Below are positions 32,162 to 41,256 of a DNA stretch of 64,000 bases, one piece after another. The DNA comes from Brachypterus glaber (taxonomy: Eukaryota > Arthropoda > Insecta > Coleoptera > Kateretidae), in NCBI GenBank assembly GCA_958510825.1, contig OY294048.1:18059589-18123588 (forward strand), read 5' to 3'. Numbering within the stretch: the first letter of the stretch is position 1; each line of letters starts with the position of its first letter. Position numbers and translations under genes: made by a program. A model generated the notes under the pieces. That model was not told the origin of the DNA, ran no database searches, and was given only the letters and a program-made list of their open reading frames with translations.

Positions 32162-33286
32162 ATGTCACAAGACAACTTAAACTTATATCAAGATTCAAAA
32201 GAATATCATCCTGGTGGTTCACAAAAACCACTTGATTCTCAAATTCAAGATACTAATCTTAATCAAACTCAATACACAGATGAAGAATCTGTTAACTCCG
32301 TTAGGAGGCAACCAATAGAATTACCATTAACAGTTCTATTTAAATTTATACAGCCATTTGCAGGTGATCGATTACAGTTGAGTACTTTCATTCAAAATAC
32401 CAATAGTGCATTTTCCTTAGCGACGGAAAATCAAACCGATAGTCTATTTTTATATGTAGTATCACAAGTTTCTAATAATGTTGTTAATGAAATCGAAATG
32501 TCGGAGATTGATTCTTGGTATCAATTAAAAACTAAATTAAAACAATACTATGGGCAATCAAAACATCCAGTTCAGGCTCACGAGGAACTGGAAACCATTA
32601 AGCAATTCGCCAACGAATCAATAACCGATTTTTTCAAAAGAATGGAAAAAGTAAAAAATTGTTGCATACAGTCAGAGGTCAATAGTTGTGAGTCTCCTGA
32701 AGACTTGCCCGGACTAAAAAGGGCAATTCAAAGGACTGCACTGCGTCGTTTCATTATTCATTGCAAGCCTGAAATTAGCCAAATGCTAAGGGCACGCGAA
32801 ATTAGTACCTTAAATGATGCTTACAATTTAGCTCTCCAAGAGGAAAAAATTATAAACTATACAAAAAATAAACCTCATTCAAGTTCTAATATTTATTGTA
32901 AAAACTGCAAAAGCGGTACACATTCAACTCAAAATTGTCGAAAATCCCGTGGTCCTTATAGGCCACCTCCTGCAGCTACAGCAGGGCACTCAAATACAAA
33001 TCATAACTCTTATAACTCTTATAACTCTTATCAAAATCCTAACTCAGCTCAAAATACTAGTTATAATCAAAAATTTTGCAATTACTGCAAAAAGAATGGA
33101 CATTTAATTAACGAATGTCGTAAGCGACAATTCAATAATAATCAAAGAAATCTACAAAATCCAAGAATAAACCATATAAATACAAATCAAACAAATTCTA
33201 ATTCTTTAAACTCGCAAGTTCCGACTGCGTCCAATGCCCCACAGTCTCAAGGAACCAACTTAGCGGCATTTCCTTCAAACCAGTAA
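32162..33286 (+). CDS. gag: Gag polyprotein
   Basis: 374 residues; structural protein forming the virus-like particle and packaging the RNA. The N-terminal 70 residues are polar. Residues about 50-235 are helix-rich and resemble Ty3/gypsy capsid (for example FIQPFAGDRLQLSTFIQ and ELETIKQFANESITDFFKRM). Two CCHC zinc knuckles follow: C246-C249-H254-C259 (CKNCKSGTHSTQNC) and C306-C309-H314-C319 (CNYCKKNGHLINEC), separated by an Asn/Tyr-rich linker containing YNS repeats. The knuckles bind nucleic acid. The start codon follows the four 18-bp leader repeats. The stop lies 8 nt before the first ATG of pol, and the pol frame overlaps the last 85 nt of gag in the -1 register, so pol is probably made by frameshifting. 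No obvious slippery heptamer was found. Confidence 0.93.
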   Translation: MSQDNLNLYQDSKEYHPGGSQKPLDSQIQDTNLNQTQYTDEESVNSVRRQPIELPLTVLFKFIQPFAGDRLQLSTFIQNTNSAFSLATENQTDSLFLYVVSQVSNNVVNEIEMSEIDSWYQLKTKLKQYYGQSKHPVQAHEELETIKQFANESITDFFKRMEKVKNCCIQSEVNSCESPEDLPGLKRAIQRTALRRFIIHCKPEISQMLRAREISTLNDAYNLALQEEKIINYTKNKPHSSSNIYCKNCKSGTHSTQNCRKSRGPYRPPPAATAGHSNTNHNSYNSYNSYQNPNSAQNTSYNQKFCNYCKKNGHLINECRKRQFNNNQRNLQNPRINHINTNQTNSNSLNSQVPTASNAPQSQGTNLAAFPSNQ

Positions 33287-33294
33287 CCTTAAAT

Positions 33295-36200
33295 ATGTGC
33301 GATAACTCAAAATCTAACTTTAAAACAGTAAACTTCAATCTAAATGATAACTCAAAATCTAATTTAAAAACAATAACTTTTCATATGTCAAACGCATTAA
33401 ATGGTAAAATTACTTTTTTAATTGATACTGGTTCTACCTCAACAATTATAAAGTCAACGTCCCTTATTCCGCATTTAACTCCTTTAAATAAAAAAGATGT
33501 CATCGAAATCAACGGCATTGTTCCGTACACACCTATTTATTCGTTTGGGTCAGCAGATCTGGAATTCAGTATAAACAATCTTAATATTCCACACAAAAGT
33601 CACGTAGTCAATGGACTAGAAATTCAAAGTATTTATGACGGAATATTAGGAAATGATTTTTTAAAAAAACATAATGTGTTAATTGATTTCAGTAATGACT
33701 TAATAATTATAAATAATCAAAAAATTAAATTTAATAACTCAGAAAATATTCTTCTAGAAAATGAAAATAAAAATTCGAATGAGACTTCTATGAAAAATAT
33801 TGTAGAAAACTCATTGGAAACTACTACAAATTCTACTGCTAAACTCAAAGTTCCTGCTAATTGTCATTATTTAGCTGAAATTAATATTTCAAATAATTCA
33901 AAATCAGGTCTTATAAAAAAACAAGAAATTTTTAAAAATACTTTTATACCTGATATTTTGGTAAACAATGACAATCAAAAAGCAATTGTTCCTATTTTGA
34001 ACTTAAATCAAAAAGAAATAACAATTGATATTCCCACAGTAGAATTAGTAGACATCGCGACTTTTGCTGAGATAAATAATATTCAAACAGATAAAGTGAA
34101 CTTGAACTCTAAAGATAGAGAAAATAAACTGTTACAATTACTTCGCACAAATCATTTAACTAATAAAGAAAAAGATTATATTCTTACAGTTTGTAAAGAA
34201 TTTTCCGATTTATTTCATATAAAAGGTGAATACTTAACTACTACCAATATAATTAAACATGCTATTCATACAAAAAACGACGTTCCTATTTCTTGTAAAC
34301 AATATAGATATCCTAGAATTCATGAAGATGAAGTCAATATTCAAATAAAAGATATGCTGAATCAAAACATTATACGTAATTCAAAATCTCCTTACTCTAG
34401 TAACTTATGGGTCGTTCCTAAGAAACTAGACGCTTCCGGAAAAAGGAAGTGGCGTCTCGTAATTGATTACAGAAAACTTAATGATATCACAATTGGTGAT
34501 ATTTATCCTCTTCCTAATATAGAAAATATTTTGGACAAGTTAGGTAACGCAAAATATTTCACTGTTATAGATCTTTCATCTGGCTTCCATCAAATCGAAA
34601 TGGAAGAATCAGATAAACATAAAACTGCTTTTTCTACTCCTACAGGACATTACGAATTCAATCGAATGCCCTTTGGTTTAAAATCCAGTCCGAACACGTT
34701 CTGTCGTATGATGACGCTTGTCTTGTCAGATTTGTTAGGCATAGCTTGTTTTTGTTACTTAGACGATATAATTATTTTTGGAGTTGACTTAGAAAGTCAC
34801 ATTAAAAATATTAAATTAGTTTTTCAACGTCTACGTGAACATAATCTTAAAGTACAGCCTGATAAATGTGAATTTTTGCATCACGAAATTCAATTCCTAG
34901 GTCATATAGTATCAGACAAGGGTATAAAACCTAATCCAGAAAAAGTAGAAGCAATAACAAAAATTCAACCTCCCAAAACTCAAAGAGAAATAAAAATATT
35001 TTTAGGACTAGTCAACTATTATCGTAAATTCATTAAAGACTTTTCCTCTATCGCAAAACCCCTTACTTCTTTATTAAAAAAGGACACAAAATTTGTATGG
35101 ACAAATAAATGTCAAGAATCATTCGAATATTTAAAAACTATTCTTACTAAAGAACCAATATTACAATTTCCAGTACACAGTAAAAAATATATTTTAACTA
35201 CAGACGCTTCCAACGATGGTATTTCAGGAATCTTATCCCAAGGTGAAATAGGTAAAGATTTGCCTATTGCCTATTTTTCAAAAACATTAAATAAAGCACA
35301 AAGAGCATATTCGACAACGGATAAAGAACTCTATGCGATCGTAGAATCATGTAAACACTTTAGGCCATATCTCTTTGGCACAATTCCTTTTGACATAGTT
35401 TGTGACCATAGGCCTTTAGTATGGTTAAATAATTGTAAAGATCCATGTAGTCGTCTTTTACGGTGGCGATTAAAATTAATGGACTATCAGTACGAAATCA
35501 AATATAAAAAAGGTCGTGAAAATTCAAATTGCGATGCTTTATCACGTTTAGGTCATAACCAAAACTTATTCGAAGAAATTGTAAATAAAAATTTACAAAT
35601 CGAAAACGATAACTTAAAAATCATTCCTGATGATTTATTTAACTCAAAAACTTCTCTAGCTCATTGCGTTTCTAAAGACTTTTACATGAACAAAGGCATA
35701 GCCTTAGAATTTAAAAATAAATTCAATTCAGTAGATAAATTAAAACGGCAAAATAAACAAATAGGCGATGTTGCACATATTGAAATAGATAACAGAAATA
35801 TTTATTATTTAATAACAAAAGATAAATTTCATGACAAACCTACGTACAAATCTCTTCATTCAACTCTTGAAAACTTAAAACTTTTATGTTATAAAAATAA
35901 AGAAAACGAAATCTCCATACCAAAAATAGGTTCTGGACTAGATAAACTAGACTGGGACATAGTACTAAACTTAATTAAATTCGTATTCAAAGATTCGCAA
36001 ATACAAATAAGTATTTATATAAAACCAACCCCTAGTCATCAAATAAATTTTATAGATACTGATAATGACGAATTAACCTTTGAAAATTTCAAAAATTTCC
36101 ATCAAAGGGAAATTCTCGTTCCAAAACCAAAAACAACTAACTCTCCTCTAAATAAAATAAAAAATATCGTAATACCTATATCTTGCGATCTTTCAAATAA

Positions 36201-37692
36201 TAATAAATATATCGATTATATATATAAAAATAATTTAACACTTCCTCAAAAACCAAATATTAAAGAAATAAATGTAAAAAGGCTTCCACAGCAATCAATT
36301 TACATTGCATTTATAAAACCCTTTATAGACGAATCAGCATTATACGAGGATCTTTTTGATACTTTGTACAATTTAAGAATTTTATTACAGCATAATAGCA
36401 CACTTTGTTTTGCTATTCCTGATATCTCTATCGATAATACAATAATTCAACAAGACACTTTTCATAGCTTACTTTACTTTCTTTTTAGGGAATTTAAATA
36501 CGAAATTATACAGGATGTAAGAATAACCCTTACAGACCCGGATTTAATTAAACTTATTTTAAAAGAAAATCACGATTTACCCACCGGAGGACATCAAGGT
36601 TTCGAAAGAACCTATGAAAAGATTAAAGACCAATTTTATTGGGACAATATGAAATCTCAAATTCGCGAATATATAAAAAGCTGTCCAATTTGTCAAAAAT
36701 CAAAAACCGATTTTAAGCATAATAAAAGTCCAATGATAATCACTACTACTTCTTCCAAATTTATGGAACAAGTAGCACTCGATATTGTCGGTCCAATTTC
36801 GGAAACACAAAACGGAAATCGATTTATTCTAACTTTACAGGACGATTTGACAAAATTTATCCAAGCATTTGCAATGCCTAATCATGAAGCTGCTACTACA
36901 GCTATACATTTTCTTAAATTTTGCACCCAATTCGGTTTTCCTACCTATATCTTAACAGATCAAGGAAAGGAGTTTACTTCCAATACATTTAAAGAAATGA
37001 ATAAAATATTAACAATTAAACATAAAATGGCAAGTCCATATAGGCCTATGACAAATGGTAGCCTAGAACGGACTCATTTAACCCTTAAGGATTATTTAAA
37101 ATGTTACGTCAATAAAGATACAAATAATTGGGATGAATTTCTAAATCTAGCTATTTTTACTTATAATTCTAATATTCATAAATCTACTCATAAAACTCCA
37201 TATGAGTTAGTATTTGGTCAAAGAGCAAGAATACCTAATTTTATAACTACCCCTAAAACAAAACCAAATTATTCCGACTTAGCAAACGATATTGCTAATA
37301 AATTAAGAATAATTCGAGAAACAGCTAAAGAAAGTCAAGTGCAATCTAAACAAAATTCTAAAACGTATTTTGATCAAACACATAACAGGGAATATAAATT
37401 CCATGTAGGACAATCAGTACTATTATACGATAGCCTCTCAAAAGTAAAAAATAAAAAGTTAGCAAAAAATTATAAAGGCCCCTATAAAATTATAGAAATA
37501 AATGACAACAATACTGCTTTATTAGAAATGAAACCTTTAAGTTTTAAAACTTATCATTTCGATAAATTAAAACCCTATACTATTGTTTCAGAAAACAATA
37601 GCAGCGGTCATGAAGATAACAACGACAGTCATTCCAGTATTTCTCCTAATCCTAATCTCTACGAACCTCAACCAAGCACATCTCAATTATGA
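33295..37692 (+). CDS. pol: Pol polyprotein: protease, RT, RNase H, macro domain, integrase
   Basis: 1465 residues from the first ATG; the frame is open from 33202, overlapping gag in -1. Protease: LIDTGSTST with D44. Reverse transcriptase: LVIDYRKLN (D391) and the catalytic YLDD at 488-491. RNase H: TTDASNDG (D637), ending near LSRL (749-752). An unusual insert of about 330 residues follows: a TARG1-like macro domain (774-909), then a spacer and a small alpha/beta-looking segment (990-1075). Integrase: zinc finger H1093/H1100-C1130/C1133, then the D1163, D1222, E1258 triad with the canonical 35-residue spacing, and a GPY motif at 1395-1397 in the C-terminal domain. All catalytic residues that I can check are present and there are no internal stops. 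The enzyme copies the RNA genome to DNA and integrates it. The macro domain would add ADP-ribose binding or removal. The C-terminal 36 codons overlap env in another frame. Confidence 0.95.
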   Translation: MCDNSKSNFKTVNFNLNDNSKSNLKTITFHMSNALNGKITFLIDTGSTSTIIKSTSLIPHLTPLNKKDVIEINGIVPYTPIYSFGSADLEFSINNLNIPHKSHVVNGLEIQSIYDGILGNDFLKKHNVLIDFSNDLIIINNQKIKFNNSENILLENENKNSNETSMKNIVENSLETTTNSTAKLKVPANCHYLAEINISNNSKSGLIKKQEIFKNTFIPDILVNNDNQKAIVPILNLNQKEITIDIPTVELVDIATFAEINNIQTDKVNLNSKDRENKLLQLLRTNHLTNKEKDYILTVCKEFSDLFHIKGEYLTTTNIIKHAIHTKNDVPISCKQYRYPRIHEDEVNIQIKDMLNQNIIRNSKSPYSSNLWVVPKKLDASGKRKWRLVIDYRKLNDITIGDIYPLPNIENILDKLGNAKYFTVIDLSSGFHQIEMEESDKHKTAFSTPTGHYEFNRMPFGLKSSPNTFCRMMTLVLSDLLGIACFCYLDDIIIFGVDLESHIKNIKLVFQRLREHNLKVQPDKCEFLHHEIQFLGHIVSDKGIKPNPEKVEAITKIQPPKTQREIKIFLGLVNYYRKFIKDFSSIAKPLTSLLKKDTKFVWTNKCQESFEYLKTILTKEPILQFPVHSKKYILTTDASNDGISGILSQGEIGKDLPIAYFSKTLNKAQRAYSTTDKELYAIVESCKHFRPYLFGTIPFDIVCDHRPLVWLNNCKDPCSRLLRWRLKLMDYQYEIKYKKGRENSNCDALSRLGHNQNLFEEIVNKNLQIENDNLKIIPDDLFNSKTSLAHCVSKDFYMNKGIALEFKNKFNSVDKLKRQNKQIGDVAHIEIDNRNIYYLITKDKFHDKPTYKSLHSTLENLKLLCYKNKENEISIPKIGSGLDKLDWDIVLNLIKFVFKDSQIQISIYIKPTPSHQINFIDTDNDELTFENFKNFHQREILVPKPKTTNSPLNKIKNIVIPISCDLSNNNKYIDYIYKNNLTLPQKPNIKEINVKRLPQQSIYIAFIKPFIDESALYEDLFDTLYNLRILLQHNSTLCFAIPDISIDNTIIQQDTFHSLLYFLFREFKYEIIQDVRITLTDPDLIKLILKENHDLPTGGHQGFERTYEKIKDQFYWDNMKSQIREYIKSCPICQKSKTDFKHNKSPMIITTTSSKFMEQVALDIVGPISETQNGNRFILTLQDDLTKFIQAFAMPNHEAATTAIHFLKFCTQFGFPTYILTDQGKEFTSNTFKEMNKILTIKHKMASPYRPMTNGSLERTHLTLKDYLKCYVNKDTNNWDEFLNLAIFTYNSNIHKSTHKTPYELVFGQRARIPNFITTPKTKPNYSDLANDIANKLRIIRETAKESQVQSKQNSKTYFDQTHNREYKFHVGQSVLLYDSLSKVKNKKLAKNYKGPYKIIEINDNNTALLEMKPLSFKTYHFDKLKPYTIVSENNSSGHEDNNDSHSSISPNPNLYEPQPSTSQL
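35614..36021 (+). other. TARG1/OARD1-like macro domain within pol (residues about 774-909)
   Basis: Segments in order match the TARG1 (OARD1/C6orf130) group of macro domains: PDDLF (778-782), SLAHCVSKDFYMNKGIALEF (787-806), a GDVA turn (824-827), NIYYLITK (835-842), KPTYKSLHSTLENLK (848-862) and IPKIGSGLDKLDWD (875-888). In human TARG1 the catalytic pair is Lys84, in YYLITK, and Asp125, in GLD. The counterparts here are K842 and D883, both conserved. TARG1 removes ADP-ribose from glutamate and aspartate side chains and from O-acetyl-ADP-ribose. The domain is in frame with RNase H before it and integrase after it, and its base composition matches the rest of pol, so it is an integral part and not a recent accident. 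Activity and substrate are inferred, not shown. Confidence 0.88.
37590..37591 (+). promoter_or_regulatory. Candidate splice acceptor for env
   Basis: CTATACTATTGTTTCAG|AAAAC provides a pyrimidine-rich tract and AG just 19 nt before the env ATG at 37610. It pairs logically with the donor at 31929. Confidence 0.6.
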
Positions 37693-39625
37693 AATAAAGC
37701 AATTTGATACAACGTCAGGCTTATTATACAATAATCTAGGCAAAGCACATATATCAAATGACAGGCACGCTTTATTAACTTACTATAACTTATCGCAGAT
37801 AGATATAAGCATAAATAAAATATACAATTATTACTCTTTATCTTTAGATATTTGCAACTTTGCATTATCGGATCATATTTCATTAGATTGTAAGAACCAA
37901 TTAAGGTACATAAACACAAAGTTTCTTTCTATTCGAGAATCTTACAAAATAATTTCTCACGAAATTAATATTTTATCAAGGAAAAAACGCGGCTTAGTAA
38001 ATTTAGTCGGCGATGCATTTAAATGGTTATTCGGAACACCAGACGCTGAAGACGCACAATTTTATACCGATTCCATAAATCAAATTATTAATAATGAAAA
38101 ACAAACAGACGTACTTATGCAGCAACAAGTCTCTATTATTTCGCAAACTATTACAAATTTCAATAACTCTATTGTGAAAATGAATGAAAATATTCTAACT
38201 CTAAATAAAAATTTGCAATATTTTAATAATTTTACTAACGAAGTAAAAGACTATAAAAAACAATTAGATTTTGAACTTGAAATATCAAATCACATGATAT
38301 TATTAATCGAAATGACCGATGAAATACAAAATACTCTTGAAAATTATGTAAATGATGTATCACTGATACAACATGGCATAATCAATTATCGAATCTTAGC
38401 TCCAGAAATATTATACAGGGAGTTACAGAAAATCTCTACAAAATTTAATCTGCCAATTCCTTTATCAGTCGAAAACATTTATTTATATTACAAAATTATT
38501 AGTTTAAAATCATTTATAAAAGATAAATTATTGGTTATTTCATTCGAAATACCTATAGTTCTGTCAAACGAATACGATCTTTATCAAATCTTTTCATTAC
38601 CAAATCCACATAAAAACGATGCAAACCTATTTTCATACATTGAACCATCAAAACCTTATATCCTTTTATCCTCCACCAGAACTTTCTTCATATTAATTGA
38701 GGATCTTGTAAATTGCAACCAATACGTTCCTTCGAAATGGCTCTGCAAAAACATGCCTACACTACGAAAATCCACATCAGACGAATGCGAAGTCCAGCTA
38801 CTCATGAAAACCACAACGAAAATTCCTTCCACCTGCAAAACCAGAAATCTAATTGCAGATATGGAAATTTGGCATCAGCTACAAAATAACCAATGGTTCT
38901 TTGTCACGTCCAAACCACTTCAAATTTCAATCATCTGTGCTAATCAAAACAGTCAAACAGATGTCATTCAAAATTCTGGCATTTTAAGTCTACACGAACA
39001 CTGTCAGGCTTACACAAATCAAGTCACTCTACAAACTCAAAATATACTCTCAACTCAAAATCTCACCAACGAGATTCCACTAACCGACATCACAGAAGAC
39101 GATTGTTGTAGGAGATTAAAGAAAAATCTTACAATAAACTCCATCCATATGGAACCCATTAAACTCGCAAATTTGGATCTCCATGAACTCAGATATGCTC
39201 AACAAAAACTCTCAGAATTCGATGAGCAACTTCAACAACAATTGAACAAACCATTCATTGTAAAACAAACTTTTTGGTACACATCAATTCTTTCAATAAT
39301 CTGTGGCCTTATTGCACTATTTCTCCTGTACAAACTTCTGAAATACTTTGGTATTATCAATCTCTTATCAAAGTGTTTTAACTCCAGCAAATCATGTTCC
39401 AGTACACCATGTTTTCAAATTTTCAATCAGTGTCATAGAGAACCGATTGAAAATCCAACTTTCATCCACTACGACTCCGAAACACAGCGGATCGATTACC
39501 CCGCAGTGTCCTACACGCAACCAGAACGAGAAGTTCGAGAAACTTCCCAGCCGTCAACTTCTTCACAGGCATCATCCCTTAGACGTTCCACACGGATTTC
39601 GAAAAAGAAAATATTAACAGATTAA
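37610..39625 (+). CDS. env: Envelope glycoprotein precursor
   Basis: 671 residues from the ATG at 37610, chosen because it follows the splice acceptor and begins a signal peptide (MKITTTVIPVFLLILIST). The frame is open 27 nt further upstream without an ATG. A furin-type site RKKR at 124-127 is followed by GLVNLVGDAFKWLFGTPD, the fusion-domain start and conserved block seen in insect errantivirus Env and related baculovirus F proteins. The central part has long helices with heptad-like patterns (about 140-230) and a Cys-rich region (about 370-500). One transmembrane helix lies at about 555-577 (FWYTSILSIICGLIALFLLY), followed by a cytoplasmic tail of about 95 residues, rich in Ser, Thr and basic residues near the end. 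N-glycosylation sequons are frequent. The gene overlaps the 3' end of pol. The layout suggests an intact membrane-fusion protein. Function is predicted only. Confidence 0.9.
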   Translation: MKITTTVIPVFLLILISTNLNQAHLNYEIKQFDTTSGLLYNNLGKAHISNDRHALLTYYNLSQIDISINKIYNYYSLSLDICNFALSDHISLDCKNQLRYINTKFLSIRESYKIISHEINILSRKKRGLVNLVGDAFKWLFGTPDAEDAQFYTDSINQIINNEKQTDVLMQQQVSIISQTITNFNNSIVKMNENILTLNKNLQYFNNFTNEVKDYKKQLDFELEISNHMILLIEMTDEIQNTLENYVNDVSLIQHGIINYRILAPEILYRELQKISTKFNLPIPLSVENIYLYYKIISLKSFIKDKLLVISFEIPIVLSNEYDLYQIFSLPNPHKNDANLFSYIEPSKPYILLSSTRTFFILIEDLVNCNQYVPSKWLCKNMPTLRKSTSDECEVQLLMKTTTKIPSTCKTRNLIADMEIWHQLQNNQWFFVTSKPLQISIICANQNSQTDVIQNSGILSLHEHCQAYTNQVTLQTQNILSTQNLTNEIPLTDITEDDCCRRLKKNLTINSIHMEPIKLANLDLHELRYAQQKLSEFDEQLQQQLNKPFIVKQTFWYTSILSIICGLIALFLLYKLLKYFGIINLLSKCFNSSKSCSSTPCFQIFNQCHREPIENPTFIHYDSETQRIDYPAVSYTQPEREVRETSQPSTSSQASSLRRSTRISKKKILTD

Positions 39626-39848
39626 AAGACTTTTAATAGTGACTTAATTTTAATTTTTATACTTATACATTTTTACATATTATATTCTATATTATATTCT
39701 ATTACTTATATTATACTTAATTCTACAATTTTACATTGAAATATCTTAAGTTATATTTATATTTTATACTAAGATTTTTGTTTTCAATTTACAATTTTCT
39801 GTTCAAAAAATTTTCAAACCTTAACAAAAATCTCAAACACCCCGGAGG

Positions 39849-40174
39849 TGTTGGCACCCCCCATAACAGAGCCCCCCTTTGTTATTTACTTTTCCCTTAT
39901 CTAAGCATTGTCTATTTTTCTATATAAGCAAATTGCTCTCGTGCCAATAAAACAGTTTGAATCTAGCCATCATAGAGCACGTTACTCTGTCAGTTTATTT
40001 TAAAGTTGTAATTAAAGTTGTAATAACCAACCAAGTGACTTATTTACCTAAATCTACCAAATAAATAACTTTCTAAACTAAATAAAAACCTGTTGACTTA
40101 CAAGTTGGTAACTTATAACCTGGTGTCAGAAAAACCTTTTTAAAAACTTTGTCTGTGTGTCGAGGCATACAACA
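39849..40174 (+). repeat. 3' LTR of the endogenous retrovirus
   Basis: 326 bp with inverted tips TGTTG...CAACA, placed directly after a short purine run (GGAGG at 39844-39848, a weak polypurine tract). It contains a TATA-like box TATATAAG at 39921-39928 and AATAAA at 39946-39951. The right 153 bp is identical to the visible 5' LTR. AAGTTGTAATTAAAGTTGTAATAACC near 40010-40025 is a short internal duplication, right at the place where the 5' LTR runs into the assembly gap. Confidence 0.92.
39921..39928 (+). promoter_or_regulatory. TATA-like box in the LTR
   Basis: TATATAAG, 18 bases before AATAAA, would define the LTR promoter. The corresponding 5' LTR region is in the gap. Confidence 0.5.
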
Positions 40175-40606
40175 ATATATACGGAGTTTTTTAATATTTT
40201 AAGTACAATAATTTTATCCATACTGTTAGATATCTTAAAACGTTTTCTAAAATCAATAAAAAAATTCGAAATAGTACCCCTTGATCCAAAAAATAAACCA
40301 TAAACTTTAATATTTTTGACATTAAATTAATTTTTATAAAACGGAATAGTAGGCTCATAAATATGTACTTTTTCTAAATGTACTAAATTTGGCTGTTCTT
40401 CATTATCTTCAAAACGTATTGATCCATATAATAAAAGCATTAATCTTTGGTCTGTCAATTGCAATTATATCAATACGCCTTATACCATCATTATTAGATA
40501 AACCCAAAACTTCTTCATGAACATCATATCCCAATTCCCCAATTATTACAGAATATGGTATGACAAGCTGTAAATATGAAAAAAGATCCTGTAAAGGTTG
40601 ATCCCT
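40175..40606. other. AT-rich stretch without a recognisable gene
   Basis: Right flank of the retrovirus. I see no coding region or repeat ends. Confidence 0.35.
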
Positions 40607-41256
40607 AAATGAGCCCTAAGGGAGCTACGAACCTCCTAAAGGTACATCTGAAATGTTGTCTTTATTTAATATCTCTGGAACTCTATGAACTACAGCAACG
40701 ATTTTTTTCACATATCTTAACATTGATAAAGGCTATCCTTTTGTGTAATTTTTATTTGGCAATTTTTACCAGGGACGTGCAAAATGGGGGGAGGGGACGA
40801 TGTCACTTTTTTGCCACAAACGTTTTTATCCGCAGACTTTTGACATTTTCTCAATAAAATAGGATTCTTTACTTAAAAATACATCAAAAATGATACTCTT
40901 TATGGAACACTATAGCGTCAACCGTTTTCGAGAAATTTGCAATTTAGTGGGCAAATTTACTTTCTGATTATCAAAAATAGAAACTAAAAGATGCACAATA
41001 AAAAATTAATTACTGCAGGTTGATTCTAAATTGAGAAAGTGTCATAAAGTCTACAGATAAAAAAAAGTTTGGGGCAAAAAAGTGACATCGCACGTCCCTG
41101 GTTAAAATTACCAAATAAAATTTACATAAAAGGATTGCTTTATGAATGTGCAAAAAATAGTTTGGACTGTAGTTCATAGGGTTCCAGATATATTAAATAA
41201 AAACTACTTTCCAGGTCACCCTTAGGAGGGTCGTAGCTCCGTTAGGGCTCATTTTC
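40607..41256. mobile_element. Foldback element, arms about 215 bp
   Basis: The left arm contains GAGCCCTAAGGGAGCTACGA and ACCAGGGACGTGC; the right arm has GCACGTCCCTGGTTAAAATT and TCGTAGCTCCGTTAGGGCTC. The arms are collinear and about 85 % alike, with a loop near 40830-41060. The CCAGGGACGTGC motif inside could be the end of a nested smaller element. The open frame at 40609-40857 is just the left arm. Confidence 0.8.

Larger units (their letters stand above)
31399..40174 (+). mobile_element. Complete endogenous retrovirus (Ty3/gypsy, errantivirus-like) with a macro domain in pol
   Basis: The order is LTR, tRNA primer-binding site, gag, pol, env, LTR, total about 8.8 kb. All three reading frames are open. 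LTR tips are TGTTG...CAACA. The gag-pol relation is a -1 shift with an 85-nt overlap (pol frame open from 33202), and env overlaps the end of pol. The direct repeat at the target site cannot be read because the left junction is in the gap; the bases after the 3' LTR are ATATATACGG. The env gene with a furin-type site places it with insect endogenous retroviruses. The macro domain inside pol is not part of the usual Ty3/gypsy plan. Confidence 0.92.

Noticed and set aside
35614..36021. Macro domain as a host gene accidentally captured by this copy only
   Set aside because: No breakpoints, poly-A trace or composition change; continuous frame with integrase after it. It fits better as a stable part of the element, although only comparison with other copies can settle it.
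37683..37919. Minus-strand open frame at the start of env
   Set aside because: Antisense shadow of env.
39348..39617. Plus-strand open frame overlapping the env tail
   Set aside because: Alternative frame within env with no features of its own; an accessory gene is conceivable but unsupported.
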